From contig CAJMMN010000035.1 in assembly GCA_905214525.1 (NCBI GenBank), positions 1-14,922 of the forward strand: a stretch of 14,922 nucleotides of DNA. The letters run 5' to 3'. Under the pieces are notes generated by a model. That model saw only the letters and a program-made list of their open reading frames with translations, was not told where the DNA came from and ran no database searches. Both the position numbers and the translations under genes were made by a program. This stretch comes from an uncultured bacterium. GTDB lineage: Bacteria; Actinomycetota; Coriobacteriia; Coriobacteriales; Coriobacteriaceae. Positions 5,646 to 14,486 of this stretch are shown here, in pieces. Position 1 is the first letter of the stretch, and every line of letters starts with the position of its first letter.

Positions 5646-6797
5646 ATGGGTGAAAAGCATCCCATCAAGGTTGCGTTCATCGAGGGCAAGATGAATTCGG
5701 GTGGTAAGAAAACGCTGTCTATGCAGTATTTCCTGAATTTCGACCCGGCAGAGGTCGAGGTTCACTTCATCTGCGACTCCGACTCCAACGCCGTGCCGAC
5801 CGAGGAGATCGAGGCTCATGGCGGGCGCGTTCATATCATCTCGCCCTACCAGAACATAGTTAAGAACATGTCCGACATGATTAAGAACATGTCCGACATG
5901 ACCGACGTGTTCAAACGAGAGCGGTTCGACGTGTTGCATGCTTATAACAGCACAATGAACCTGTTTCCGTTGCGGGTGGGAAAGAAGTGCGGCATCCCCG
6001 TTCGCATCTCCGAGAGCCTCTCTATGGCCAACGAGCGTGAGCCCAAGACTGTTCTCAAACTAATTCTTCGCAGGTTCTCTAAGCTTTACGCAACGCACTT
6101 CATGTCCTGCGGCGAGGACTGCGGCCGTTGGCAGTTTGGCGACACACTATTCGACGCGGGTAAGGTTGATGTCTTCAAGACAGCCATCGATTCGCGCAAA
6201 AACTCTTTCGATCCCGCGCTTCGGACTAGGACGCGAACAGAACTGGGCGTTGCCGACGATGAATTACTGGCGGGGTTTATCGGACGATTCGCTGCGCAGA
6301 AGAACCCCATGTTCCTGTTGGAGATCGTTGGGGAGCTGTGCAAGCTCAACTGCAAGGCAAAGTTTCTGCTCATAGGCGATGGCGAGTACAGGGAACAGAT
6401 GCTCGCCTACATGGACAGTAACGGCTTCGCCGATCGCGTAATTTACCTTGGTCGCAAGGAGGATATCGTCGGGTTTTACCAAGCGATGGATTGCTTCCTG
6501 CTGCCGAGCCTATACGAAGGACTGCCCGTGGTGGGTCTGGAGGCCCAGTGCGCTGGCGCCGACGTGTTCTTCTCAAGTGAAATCACGCCCGAGGCATCGT
6601 TCTGCGAGCTTGGGCACTTTCTGCCTCTGGCCGATGGCGCCGAGGAGTGGGCCAAGAAGATAAACGCTTCCTTCATCTGTATGAAGGAGCGCACTTCGCG
6701 CAGTGACGAGTGCATTGCTGCTGACTTTGATTCTCGTGCCGAGGCGTTGCGGCTACAGGACTACTACGCCAGAGCCCTGGCGGAGATGGGATGCTAA
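5646..6797 (+). CDS. Glycosyltransferase family 4 (GT-B fold)
   Basis: The 383-residue product has the two-domain GT-B layout of family 4. The N-terminal acceptor domain starts KVAFIEGKMNSGGKKT (8-22). The C-terminal nucleotide-sugar domain starts near residue 208 with GFIGRFAAQKNP, followed by LLIGDGEYREQM (241-252) and the conserved EGLPVVGLE (291-299) with its E-x7-E pair. Such enzymes add a sugar to the growing lipid-linked repeat unit at the cytoplasmic membrane face; donor and linkage are not readable. The resemblance is to EpsF-like transferases of exopolysaccharide loci. A perfect 21-bp tandem duplication gives KNMSDM twice at residues 73-85. The ATG comes two bases after the wecE stop, suggesting coupled translation. 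Confidence 0.88.
   Translation: MGEKHPIKVAFIEGKMNSGGKKTLSMQYFLNFDPAEVEVHFICDSDSNAVPTEEIEAHGGRVHIISPYQNIVKNMSDMIKNMSDMTDVFKRERFDVLHAYNSTMNLFPLRVGKKCGIPVRISESLSMANEREPKTVLKLILRRFSKLYATHFMSCGEDCGRWQFGDTLFDAGKVDVFKTAIDSRKNSFDPALRTRTRTELGVADDELLAGFIGRFAAQKNPMFLLEIVGELCKLNCKAKFLLIGDGEYREQMLAYMDSNGFADRVIYLGRKEDIVGFYQAMDCFLLPSLYEGLPVVGLEAQCAGADVFFSSEITPEASFCELGHFLPLADGAEEWAKKINASFICMKERTSRSDECIAADFDSRAEALRLQDYYARALAEMGC
5860..5901 (+). repeat. Perfect 21-bp tandem duplication within the GT4 gene
   Basis: Bases 5860-5880 and 5881-5901 are identical and adjoining (each begins TTAAGAACATG). The unit is 21 bases, so it keeps the frame and adds seven residues, giving VKNMSDM then IKNMSDM. Gain or loss of a unit would change protein length without truncation. 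Confidence 0.9.
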
Positions 6798-7808
6798 GTG
6801 AAAACCGATTCGTTCGCCTCAATCAAGCTGCCCCTGATTTCGGTCGTTGTGCCCGTCTACAACGTCGAGGAGTGTCTCGAGGAATGCGTGGAGAGCATTC
6901 TGGCTCAGACCTATCCCAACATCGAGGTGGTCCTAGTCGACGACGGCTCGACGGACGGCTGTCCGGAGATATGCGACCGATACGCAGCCGAGATTAACCG
7001 CGTGAAGTCCGTTCATCGCGATAACGGCGGGCTTAGCGCTGCCCGAAACACAGGCGTCAGAGCTTGCGACGGGGACTACGTAGGGTTCATCGACAGCGAC
7101 GACTATATCTCACCCGTTTTCTACGAGGCGTTGTACCGAGCCATCGAGCAGAGTGGGGCAGAGATGGCGGCTATGAGGTACGGCGTCGACTTTTTTGACG
7201 GTGAGGAGCCCGAGCTGGGACGGGACATTGAGACAGCGAGCGAGTATGAGCTCCTGTCCGAGGTACAGTACCAGGAAGAGGTTCTGTACCAGAAGAGTTG
7301 GGCCGGCGCTGTTTGGCGACTCTATACGCGAGATCTCGCCGAAAAAGTCTACTTCCCTGAGGGACTTTACTACGAGGATGATGAGACTGCCTATCGGTTC
7401 GTTCACGAGTGCGGGAAGGTCGCCGTACTGAAGGCGACCGATCTTTATGCTTATCGGCAGCGCCCTACCAGCATCATGCGAGGTGCTTTTAATCCTAAGA
7501 AGATGGCGAGCTGCCTGGAGATTACCCGACGCATGCGCATCAAAATGGGCGAATGGTACCCACAGCTCTCTGACGCGACATGCTCGCGCTGTTTTGCTAT
7601 CTGTCGTGTCGTTTTCTCCCAGATTCCCAAGGGGGACAAGGCGGCTCAGATAACGATGTGGGAGGAATTGCAGAAATATTCTGCAACGGTGATTCGCGAC
7701 CCGAAGGCGCGCAAGAAGGAAAAACTGGCGGCTTCAATATCGAAGATGGGACGCTTTCCTTTTCGTGTCTTTTGCGATGCTTATCGACGACTGCTTCACG
7801 CCCAGTAG
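6798..7808 (+). CDS. Glycosyltransferase family 2 (GT-A fold)
   Basis: The 336-residue product has a clear family 2 domain in its first ~110 residues: ISVVVPVYNVEECLEECVES (14-33), VVLVDDGSTDG (44-54), NGGLSAARNTG (76-86) and the metal-binding DSDD (99-102). These enzymes use a nucleotide sugar and a divalent metal to add one sugar to the lipid-linked oligosaccharide. The rest is a family-typical helical region with YYEDDETAYRF near residue 193. The start is GTG directly after the previous TAA (6795-6797), with GGAGATGGGA just upstream inside the preceding gene, so translation is probably coupled. There is no transmembrane segment, so it is a peripheral enzyme rather than a processive synthase. 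Confidence 0.9.
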   Translation: MKTDSFASIKLPLISVVVPVYNVEECLEECVESILAQTYPNIEVVLVDDGSTDGCPEICDRYAAEINRVKSVHRDNGGLSAARNTGVRACDGDYVGFIDSDDYISPVFYEALYRAIEQSGAEMAAMRYGVDFFDGEEPELGRDIETASEYELLSEVQYQEEVLYQKSWAGAVWRLYTRDLAEKVYFPEGLYYEDDETAYRFVHECGKVAVLKATDLYAYRQRPTSIMRGAFNPKKMASCLEITRRMRIKMGEWYPQLSDATCSRCFAICRVVFSQIPKGDKAAQITMWEELQKYSATVIRDPKARKKEKLAASISKMGRFPFRVFCDAYRRLLHAQ

Positions 7809-7830
7809 ATTGCGACGTTAAAGGCTTTTT

Positions 7831-8952
7831 ATGTTTCCATATATTGCAATAGTTGTCACAATTATTTTTTTCCTGCTCCTCTCCTCGGCGCATGTTGTTG
7901 ATAGCGGGAAAGTTGGGCTTGTGGTCGTTGCCGCGGCTCTCAGCACTGTTGCTGGTTTTCGAGCGATGAGTGTTGGCACCGATACGAGAACCTACAGTAC
8001 CATGTTCTACTGGATTGCAGGTTGCTCTGATTTAAGCAGCGCTTTCACCGTGTCCACTATCAATGCTCCTGTATATGTCTTTTACGCATGGGTTCTAGGT
8101 CGACTTGGGCTTTCTCATCAAGCTTTGCTTTTATTTAACGCGATTGTCACAAATGTCGGTATCGCTATTTTTGCTAAGAGAACTTCGAACAATCCCCTTA
8201 TTCCAATTCTCATTTACTTCTGCTTGGGTATGTATTTCCAAAGTCTCAACGGGATGAGACAATACGTTGCGGTAGCTCTAGCAATTAACTCGTACCTTGA
8301 TTTTTATTATTATGGACTTCGAAAATCAAGAGCATGGGTTTTATTCCTCCTGGCGTCTGGAATCCACAACACAGTTTTTATTTTGCTCCCTGGAATCGGA
8401 GCAGCTCTTTACCTTCGAAGTCAAGGTCATAAACGAAAAGGCCTTTGCTTTGTCAGTGCGATTGCCGCTCTATTCAGCCTGTCACTAGTTGCCCTTTCGA
8501 ACGTATTCATGGACTTGTTCCCGATATATTCTATGTATGACGGTGTACAGAACATCGCATTATTCTCTGGGGCATACCAAGGACGAATTCGATATCTATA
8601 CGCAGTCCTTCTTGTTATCTGTGTCTTCGGATTTCTCTCTCTTGATAAGAACGACGGACGCAAGACTGATACAGAGGAAATTAATCTGATATTCGCACTC
8701 TTCCCCCTTTGCATCATTGCCGGAATTGTCGGACTCGTATATGGAACTAGCTCTTTGATTAACAGGCTTCTTTGGTTTTATATGCCTGGCTATATTGCTT
8801 TCATACCCGCCGTTGTAAATAACACTGAGAAGGGGTGGGCCATTCTATTGAGATTCGGAATTGCGTCCGTTCTTCTAATTTGGCTCATAGCACAGTTCGT
8901 TGAGAACCAGGATGACATGCTGCCATATGTGCTTGGCATGGGACTCTTCTAG
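7831..8952 (+). CDS. wzy: EpsG-family O-antigen/capsule polymerase (Wzy-like)
   Basis: This 373-residue protein is largely hydrophobic, with roughly ten predicted membrane segments. It carries EpsG-family signatures: GFRAMSVGTDTRTY (42-55) after the second segment and the LNGMRQYVAVALA motif (139-151). Wzy proteins join repeat units on the outer face of the membrane, receiving them from the Wzx flippase; a Wzx-like gene lies downstream at 12140. TAAAGG sits about 7 bases before the ATG. The gene is visibly more AT-rich than the sugar transferases, as is usual for the most exchanged gene of such loci. Assignment rests on topology and the two motifs; Wzy sequences are very diverse. Confidence 0.82.
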   Translation: MFPYIAIVVTIIFFLLLSSAHVVDSGKVGLVVVAAALSTVAGFRAMSVGTDTRTYSTMFYWIAGCSDLSSAFTVSTINAPVYVFYAWVLGRLGLSHQALLLFNAIVTNVGIAIFAKRTSNNPLIPILIYFCLGMYFQSLNGMRQYVAVALAINSYLDFYYYGLRKSRAWVLFLLASGIHNTVFILLPGIGAALYLRSQGHKRKGLCFVSAIAALFSLSLVALSNVFMDLFPIYSMYDGVQNIALFSGAYQGRIRYLYAVLLVICVFGFLSLDKNDGRKTDTEEINLIFALFPLCIIAGIVGLVYGTSSLINRLLWFYMPGYIAFIPAVVNNTEKGWAILLRFGIASVLLIWLIAQFVENQDDMLPYVLGMGLF

Positions 8953-8982
8953 CGACTATTGACTTCAAAGAAAGGGCACAAC

Positions 8983-9777
8983 TTGATTCCGAAAATAATT
9001 CATTATGTTTGGTTCGGCGGTAAGCCGCTTGGCGAGAAGGAGCTTGCATGCATCGACTCCTGGAAGAAGTATTGCCCCGATTACGAGATTAGGCGTTGGG
9101 ATGAGGATGACTTCGATCTGGACGTCAACTCTTATTGCAAGGAAGCCTATGCGGCGAAGAAATGGGCGTTCGTTAGCGATTATGTAAGATTATGGGCACT
9201 TGTAAATAACGGCGGCGTCTATATGGATACCGATGTCGAGGTTACCAGGCCTCTCGACTCTTTTCTTGAGCTTGAGGCGTTTTCTGGATTTGAGTCCGAT
9301 GGGGATATTCCAACGGGGATAATGGGATGCCGCAAGGGTTTCCCGCTATTCCAGGCTTTGTTGGATGATTATGAAACTCGGCGCTTTCTCAAACAAGATG
9401 GGTCTTTCAATATGACAACGAACGTTGTGTACATTACTGAAGCCTGTCTCGATAAGGGCCTTATCCGCAACGGACAACTTCAAACTGTCGATGGCTTTAC
9501 GCTGTATCCCAAAGATTGGTTTTGTCCAAAAAGTCACGAGACCGGACGCATCTTTATTACCGAAAATACCCACGCGATACACCATTTCGCCGGATCGTGG
9601 GAGAACGAGAGTACAAAAGAGATCGTTACTCTGAAAAAAGAACTTTTAAACCAGCATCCCTGGATAAATATCAAGGTTGCCGCCGTGATCGCGAAATTGA
9701 AATACGCATTTTGCCACGGTGATTACAAGCCGTTGCTTGACGGTTTCCGTAACGCTTTTAAGCAAGCCGGCAAGTGA
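8983..9777 (+). CDS. Glycosyltransferase family 32 (OCH1-like, DXD sugar-binding)
   Basis: The product of 264 residues opens with the typical family 32 start IPKIIHYVWFGGKPL. It carries WAFVSDYVRLWALVNNGGVY followed by the metal/donor-binding D-T-D (Asp82 and Asp84). This is the Gly_transf_sug region common in capsule loci. It would add a sugar, often a hexose, to the repeat unit. The frame is open from TTG 8959, but I prefer TTG 8983: AAAGGG (8971-8976) lies 6 bases before it, and it yields the family-typical M-I-P-K-I-I-H terminus. The TGA stop overlaps a possible GTG start of the following gene. Confidence 0.88.
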   Translation: MIPKIIHYVWFGGKPLGEKELACIDSWKKYCPDYEIRRWDEDDFDLDVNSYCKEAYAAKKWAFVSDYVRLWALVNNGGVYMDTDVEVTRPLDSFLELEAFSGFESDGDIPTGIMGCRKGFPLFQALLDDYETRRFLKQDGSFNMTTNVVYITEACLDKGLIRNGQLQTVDGFTLYPKDWFCPKSHETGRIFITENTHAIHHFAGSWENESTKEIVTLKKELLNQHPWINIKVAAVIAKLKYAFCHGDYKPLLDGFRNAFKQAGK

Positions 9778-9782
9778 TAGGC

Positions 9783-9826
9783 GAGGCGAAGACATGCAGT
9801 ACATTTCAGGATTGGCTTTTGAATAA
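9783..9826 (+). promoter_or_regulatory. Possible 10-codon leader ORF ahead of the fusion gene
   Basis: GAGG (9783-9786) precedes ATG 9794 by 7 bases. That ORF reads MQYISGLAFE and stops with TAA at 9824-9826. ATG 9828, my preferred start of the next gene, follows one base later and has no strong ribosome site of its own. Translation of the short ORF could deliver ribosomes to it. Confidence 0.3.
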
Positions 9827-9827
9827 T

Positions 9828-12143
9828 ATGACTTCTACATCCCGATCAAATAGAATCGCAATCATGACGTGGTTCAGCTACCACAACTATGGATCTGCTC
9901 TTCAGGTGACGGCGCTTCGGTATGTTGTAAGGAGCCTCGGCTATGACGTTGACATCGTCGATTATGCACCCTACGGGAAATATATCAAGCGTCCGACTTT
10001 CAAGAGTTCTTTTGATGTCTACAGGGGTCTCCTCGACAAAGCAAAAGACAGGCTTTCAAACATAGACTATCAACCGAAAGAGAGGGAGCGACTCTTCGAT
10101 GCATTTCTCGACGAGCATTTAAATCTGACCGAAAACTGCCCTACGATGGCTGAACTTGAAGGGCTAAACGATTCTTACGATGCTTTCATCTGCGGCAGCG
10201 ATCAGATTTGGGCTCCGAGTGTATATGACCCTCACTACTTTCTCGACTTCGTCGCAGACGACCGACTCAAGATCGCCTATGCGCCGAGCATCGGATTACC
10301 GAAAGTACAAGACTCCGATGTGGCAAGGCATATGGCTGGACTATGCGGCAGGCTGGATGCTTTATCTACTCGTGAGGAGTCCGGCAGCAGCATCATTAGT
10401 CGCCTTACCGGGAGGAATGTAGCGACTGTTGTCGACCCCACTCTCCTAATTGAAGGTGAGAAATGGCCTGAGCTGGTACATGCGAAAGCCATTCGTCGCG
10501 ACAAGCCCTACTTGCTTGCTTACATGCTTGGAACCAATGAGCGACATTGGAAAAGAATATACAAATTGGGAGACCTTCTGGGCTTAGAGGTTCGGGTTGT
10601 GCCGGTGTTCAAGAAAGACCTGAAGCGGTCTGGGTGTATAACCGACCCTATTGGCCCTGCCGAGTTCGTTTCCCTCGTTGGCGGGGCCTCCTACGTCTGC
10701 ACTGATTCGTTCCATGGTGTCGCGTTCTCCATCAATATGAACCGCAATTTCTGCGCCTTCGAGCGCTTCAAGCGTGGCGATTCGGGGAGCCAGAACTCAC
10801 GTGTCTACAACATACTCGATAAGGCAGGTCTCAAGTCGCGACTTGCATCGGATGAAGCTAGAGACGAGGAGCTGGCCGCCTCTATTGATTGGTCCGCTCC
10901 TAACGACAAAATGGCTGCCGAGAGGAATCGCTCGCTCACTTGGCTCGAAGCCGCGCTAAAGATGGATTCCAGGCCTCCCGCCCATAAGAACAATGTTTGT
11001 CGGAGCCGCACGCTCTGCTGCGGGTGTACTGCATGCTCCAGTGTTTGTCCAGTTGACGCCATCGATGTCTCTCTGGATAAAGAGGGCTTCTGGCGGGCTT
11101 TTGTGGATGAGAATGCCTGCATCTCTTGCGGTAAATGTCGCAATGTTTGTCCTTTCATTAAACATAACGAAGCCTTGGCCGTCGATGAAGGTCGTCTCTT
11201 CTCCTTCAAGTCGTCTGACTGTGAGCAGCTGCTCCACTCGTCCAGTGGCGGCGCTGGTGCGTCCATTGCCAAGATGTCATCCGCCGACGGCGCGGCCCTA
11301 CTAGGCTGTTCCTACGAGGATGGTCATGGAGCCGTGGGCCGCCTCGTCGAGGCCAGCGACACAGGGGGCGTGGCCTCGCTTGCGGGCAGTAAATACACCC
11401 AAGAAGAGGTTGGTACCGCTCTCTCTCGAGCGGCCCGTCACGACGGCCCGCTCGTTGTCTTTGGCACGCCGTGCCAAATTCAAGCGGCGAAGAATCTCAT
11501 GTGCGGTCGAAGCGACGTCACCTACGTCGACTTCGTATGTCACGGTGTGCCCACCAGATACCTGCTAGACCGTTATGCTGACTGGCTTTCTACTGAGTAC
11601 TCCATGAGGCCTGAAAATCTACATGTGGACTTCCGCCACAAGCCGCGTGGTTGGAGAGAGATATACATGTATACGAGTGATGGCGTTCATGAGCACTGTG
11701 AACACCAGCGCAAAGACCCGTATTTTCTTATGTTTGAGGCTGGGCAGTGCTATGCAAGCTGTTGCTACGAGTGCCCTTGGAGGACTGCGAGTGCCGCGGA
11801 TGTTAGGATGGCGGACTACTGGGGGCCGAGATTCGTGGACGATAAGACCGGTGTAAGCATGGTACTGGTCTTGACGGCTCGTGGCCACGAAGTCATGGAT
11901 GGGCTGCGCAAGTACGGCGATATCGCGGAGCGACCATTTGATGATTACAGGAAGTATCAACAGTGCGAAAACATGCCCGCTCCCGCATTCCGCGACGAGC
12001 TTATCGCGGAACTTTCCGATTCCGCATCGAGCGTGAAGGCTTTAAGCGATGAGTATGCAGAGCCCGTCGCCTCGACCCGCGATGCATTGAAACGCCTTGA
12101 CCCGCTGAAGTCTGTTGTTAAGCGCATGATCGGAAGGCGATGA
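9828..12143 (+). CDS. Fusion: polysaccharide pyruvyl transferase with 4Fe-4S and FrhB-like domains
   Basis: This 771-residue protein joins two modules. Residues ~8-375 are a polysaccharide pyruvyl transferase: HNYGSALQVTAL near 19-30, CGSDQIWAP near 122-130, TDSFHGVAFSINMN near 292-305. The family adds pyruvate ketals to sugars, though some members do other transfers. Then come two 4Fe-4S motifs, C-x2-C-x2-C-x3-CP at Cys397/400/403/407 and Cys431/434/437/441, followed by a region like the F420 hydrogenase beta subunit (FrhB): GTPCQIQAAKNL near 546-557, VCHGVPT near 570, and CYECPW in a Cys-rich patch. FrhB-like proteins are known as separate genes in polysaccharide loci, with unproven function. 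The frame opens at GTG 9774, overlapping the previous stop; ATG 9828 gives a more usual N terminus, and ATG 9864 is possible. The stop overlaps the flippase start. Confidence 0.85.
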   Translation: MTSTSRSNRIAIMTWFSYHNYGSALQVTALRYVVRSLGYDVDIVDYAPYGKYIKRPTFKSSFDVYRGLLDKAKDRLSNIDYQPKERERLFDAFLDEHLNLTENCPTMAELEGLNDSYDAFICGSDQIWAPSVYDPHYFLDFVADDRLKIAYAPSIGLPKVQDSDVARHMAGLCGRLDALSTREESGSSIISRLTGRNVATVVDPTLLIEGEKWPELVHAKAIRRDKPYLLAYMLGTNERHWKRIYKLGDLLGLEVRVVPVFKKDLKRSGCITDPIGPAEFVSLVGGASYVCTDSFHGVAFSINMNRNFCAFERFKRGDSGSQNSRVYNILDKAGLKSRLASDEARDEELAASIDWSAPNDKMAAERNRSLTWLEAALKMDSRPPAHKNNVCRSRTLCCGCTACSSVCPVDAIDVSLDKEGFWRAFVDENACISCGKCRNVCPFIKHNEALAVDEGRLFSFKSSDCEQLLHSSSGGAGASIAKMSSADGAALLGCSYEDGHGAVGRLVEASDTGGVASLAGSKYTQEEVGTALSRAARHDGPLVVFGTPCQIQAAKNLMCGRSDVTYVDFVCHGVPTRYLLDRYADWLSTEYSMRPENLHVDFRHKPRGWREIYMYTSDGVHEHCEHQRKDPYFLMFEAGQCYASCCYECPWRTASAADVRMADYWGPRFVDDKTGVSMVLVLTARGHEVMDGLRKYGDIAERPFDDYRKYQQCENMPAPAFRDELIAELSDSASSVKALSDEYAEPVASTRDALKRLDPLKSVVKRMIGRR

Positions 12144-13564
12144 ATTTGACGAGAGGGCGCGCGCGTGAGCTGGCGGTGAACACCGGGCTATTCGCTATCA
12201 GCTCTTTTGGATCGAAAATCATATCTTTTCTCCTGCTGCCTCTTTACACAGCCGTCCTATCGACTGGTGATTACGGCACCGTCGACCTGATAAACAGTAC
12301 CGTTGGTCTTCTTGTGCCCTTGTTGACGCTTAACATACAAGATGCGGTGCTTCGGTTCGGCTTGGGCGGAGATGCAGAACCAGAGGAGATTCTCTCTATA
12401 GGACTTCGCATGACTGCGGGCGGCAGCTGTGTGCTGTTTTTGATTGTCACCATCCTTCTTGCTTATCACATCGCCCCGTTCGACAGTGCCTATTGCGTGT
12501 TTCTCGTTGCAATGTTCGTTTTTACGGCTCTCTCCAACGTACTAACCATGTATGCGAAGTCGCAAGACCATGTCACGTCGCTCGTAGTGAGCGGCATCGG
12601 GAACACTTTGATTATGAGCGTTTCTGCCATACTTTTGCTCGTTGTGGCCAAGGCGGGCGTAGTTGGCTACATGGCTTCTATGATTCTCGGTTGCCTCTTT
12701 TCCACGGTATATCTCTTTTTCGTTTGCAAAGCTTGGAGAGGCGTCTCCGTGAAAGTCCAACGCGGACTATTGGGTTCAATGATTGCGTTGAGTGCGCCTT
12801 TGGTCGCTAATAGCCTCGCATGGTGGATTAACGATGTAAGTGACCGTTATGTCGTAACTTTCGTATGTGGTGCCGCGTCAAACGGGATTTACGCCGTTGC
12901 TTACAAGATTCCGACAATCCTTTCGACCCTGCAGACGATTTTTTACAATGCTTGGGCCATTTCCGCCGTGAAGGAATTCGATCCCAAGGACGCCGATGGC
13001 TATTTAGGCCGAATGTATGAATTGTATTCCGGTGCCATGTCGATCGCATGCTCGGTGATTATGCTGCTTGATGTGCCGCTCGCCATGGTCCTTTACTCGA
13101 GTGACTTCTTCGAAGCTTGGCGATTTGTTCCCCTGCTGTTGGTAGGCGTTTTTCTCAACGGGCTTGCTTTGTTCGAGGGCTGTCTCTTTACTGCGGCTCG
13201 TAAAACGAAAGCAGTTTCCTGGACAACAATTGCGGGAGCGTGCGTGGGCATTGTTTCCTGTGTTGGACTCACCTGCGCGATAGGGCCCCTCGGTGCGGCG
13301 GTTGCTACCGTAGTCGGCTACGTTGTTACATGGGCTACTAGGACGGCAGTTATGATTCGAAGCGTAGTTCAATTGAGGGTCTCCTGGGGTAATGAGGCAG
13401 CGACCCTGACTTTACTTCTGGTTCAGGCGGTTGTGGCCATGCAGTGGGGCATGCAGCCCCTACAACTTTTGCTTTTCTTTTTTGTTCTGTTCTTGCGACG
13501 CGGGCAGATTGCCGGAATTTCAACCATTGTTATATCGAAGATCAAGAACGGGCGAAGTGAATAG
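12140..13564 (+). CDS. wzx: Wzx-like oligosaccharide flippase (MOP superfamily)
   Basis: The 474-residue protein is highly hydrophobic, with about 12 or more membrane segments spread evenly along it. The N terminus, ending in SSFGSKIISFLLLPLYTAVLST, is typical of the polysaccharide-export branch of the MOP superfamily, and the following DYGTVDLINS stretch fits family members. These flippases move the lipid-linked repeat unit to the outer membrane face for Wzy. Length is normal. ATG 12140 overlaps the upstream TGA by four bases (ATGA), so the two are probably translated together. The specific substrate cannot be read from sequence. Confidence 0.88.
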   Translation: MNLTRGRARELAVNTGLFAISSFGSKIISFLLLPLYTAVLSTGDYGTVDLINSTVGLLVPLLTLNIQDAVLRFGLGGDAEPEEILSIGLRMTAGGSCVLFLIVTILLAYHIAPFDSAYCVFLVAMFVFTALSNVLTMYAKSQDHVTSLVVSGIGNTLIMSVSAILLLVVAKAGVVGYMASMILGCLFSTVYLFFVCKAWRGVSVKVQRGLLGSMIALSAPLVANSLAWWINDVSDRYVVTFVCGAASNGIYAVAYKIPTILSTLQTIFYNAWAISAVKEFDPKDADGYLGRMYELYSGAMSIACSVIMLLDVPLAMVLYSSDFFEAWRFVPLLLVGVFLNGLALFEGCLFTAARKTKAVSWTTIAGACVGIVSCVGLTCAIGPLGAAVATVVGYVVTWATRTAVMIRSVVQLRVSWGNEAATLTLLLVQAVVAMQWGMQPLQLLLFFFVLFLRRGQIAGISTIVISKIKNGRSE

Positions 13565-13596
13565 TCCATTTTCGCTGCGAGAAGGAAGTAAATGAG

Positions 13597-14484
13597 ATGA
13601 AGGGCATTATCCTCGCGGGCGGGTCAGGAACCCGGCTGCACCCCATAACCAAGGCTGTGAACAAGCAGCTGCTTCCGATTTACGACAAACCGTTGGTGTA
13701 CTATCCATTGAGCGTGCTGATGCTCGCCGGTATTCGCGAAGTGCTTGTCATCTCGACACCACGTGACCTGCCGGCGTTCAAGGAACTTCTCGGGGACGGA
13801 TCCGAGTTAGGCATGCGCCTAGAGTACGCAGAACAGGCCAAACCTCACGGTCTAGCCGAAGCTTTTACCATCGGGCGCGATTTTCTTGCCGGCGAACCGT
13901 GTGCGCTGGTTCTGGGCGACAACATGTTCCATGGTCAAGACCTCACTCGCGTGCTTACACGCGCAAAGGAGAAGGTCGAATGCCATGGTGGGGCCGTTGT
14001 GTTTGGATACCCCGTGCAGGACGCTAGAGCCTTCGGTGTGGTGGAGTTCGACCAGAACCATCGTGTGGTTGGCATCGAGGAAAAACCCGAGGTTCCAAAG
14101 TCGAACTATGCAGTGCCGGGACTGTACTTCTATGATGGACAGGTTTCCGATATCGCAGCAAACGTTAAGCCAAGCGCGCGTGGAGAGCTGGAGATCACGA
14201 GCATCAACAATGCCTACCTAGATCAAGGCCAACTATCGGTTGAGCTGATGGGGCGAGGCATGGCGTGGCTAGATACGGGCACGCCCGAGGGTCTTTTGAA
14301 GGCCGCAGAATACGTAGAGGCCGTGCAGAGCCGCCAGGGGTATTACATTGCGTGCCTTGAAGAAATCGCTTATCGCCGCGGTTTCATCGACCATAATCAG
14401 TTACACGAACTGGGCGAAGCGCTGAAGAAGACTGCGTATGGTAAGTATCTTTTGAATGTCGCAAACGAGGCAAAGAGGGGGTAA
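13597..14484 (+). CDS. rmlA: Glucose-1-phosphate thymidylyltransferase (RmlA)
   Basis: This 295-residue enzyme, of normal family length, joins glucose-1-phosphate and dTTP to give dTDP-glucose plus pyrophosphate. It is the first step of dTDP-deoxysugar synthesis. It has the nucleotide-binding start GIILAGGSGTRLHPIT (3-18), then KQLLPIYDKPLVYYPLSVLM, YAEQAKPHGLAEAF, the metal/sugar site LGDNMFHG, and GELEITSINNAYL. GAAGGAAG lies about 10 bases before the ATG; a nearer ATG gives only a two-codon ORF. It is 32 bases after the flippase stop and two bases before rmlB. Its product feeds RmlB and then WecE in this operon. Codon use is mixed, unlike the strongly GC-ending rmlB beside it. Confidence 0.95.
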   Translation: MKGIILAGGSGTRLHPITKAVNKQLLPIYDKPLVYYPLSVLMLAGIREVLVISTPRDLPAFKELLGDGSELGMRLEYAEQAKPHGLAEAFTIGRDFLAGEPCALVLGDNMFHGQDLTRVLTRAKEKVECHGGAVVFGYPVQDARAFGVVEFDQNHRVVGIEEKPEVPKSNYAVPGLYFYDGQVSDIAANVKPSARGELEITSINNAYLDQGQLSVELMGRGMAWLDTGTPEGLLKAAEYVEAVQSRQGYYIACLEEIAYRRGFIDHNQLHELGEALKKTAYGKYLLNVANEAKRG

Positions 14485-14486
14485 CT

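Noticed and set aside
10805..11272. Minus-strand ORF of 155 codons opposite the fusion gene
   Set aside because: It lies wholly inside the iron-sulfur/pyruvyl transferase gene, whose motifs are clear on the plus strand.
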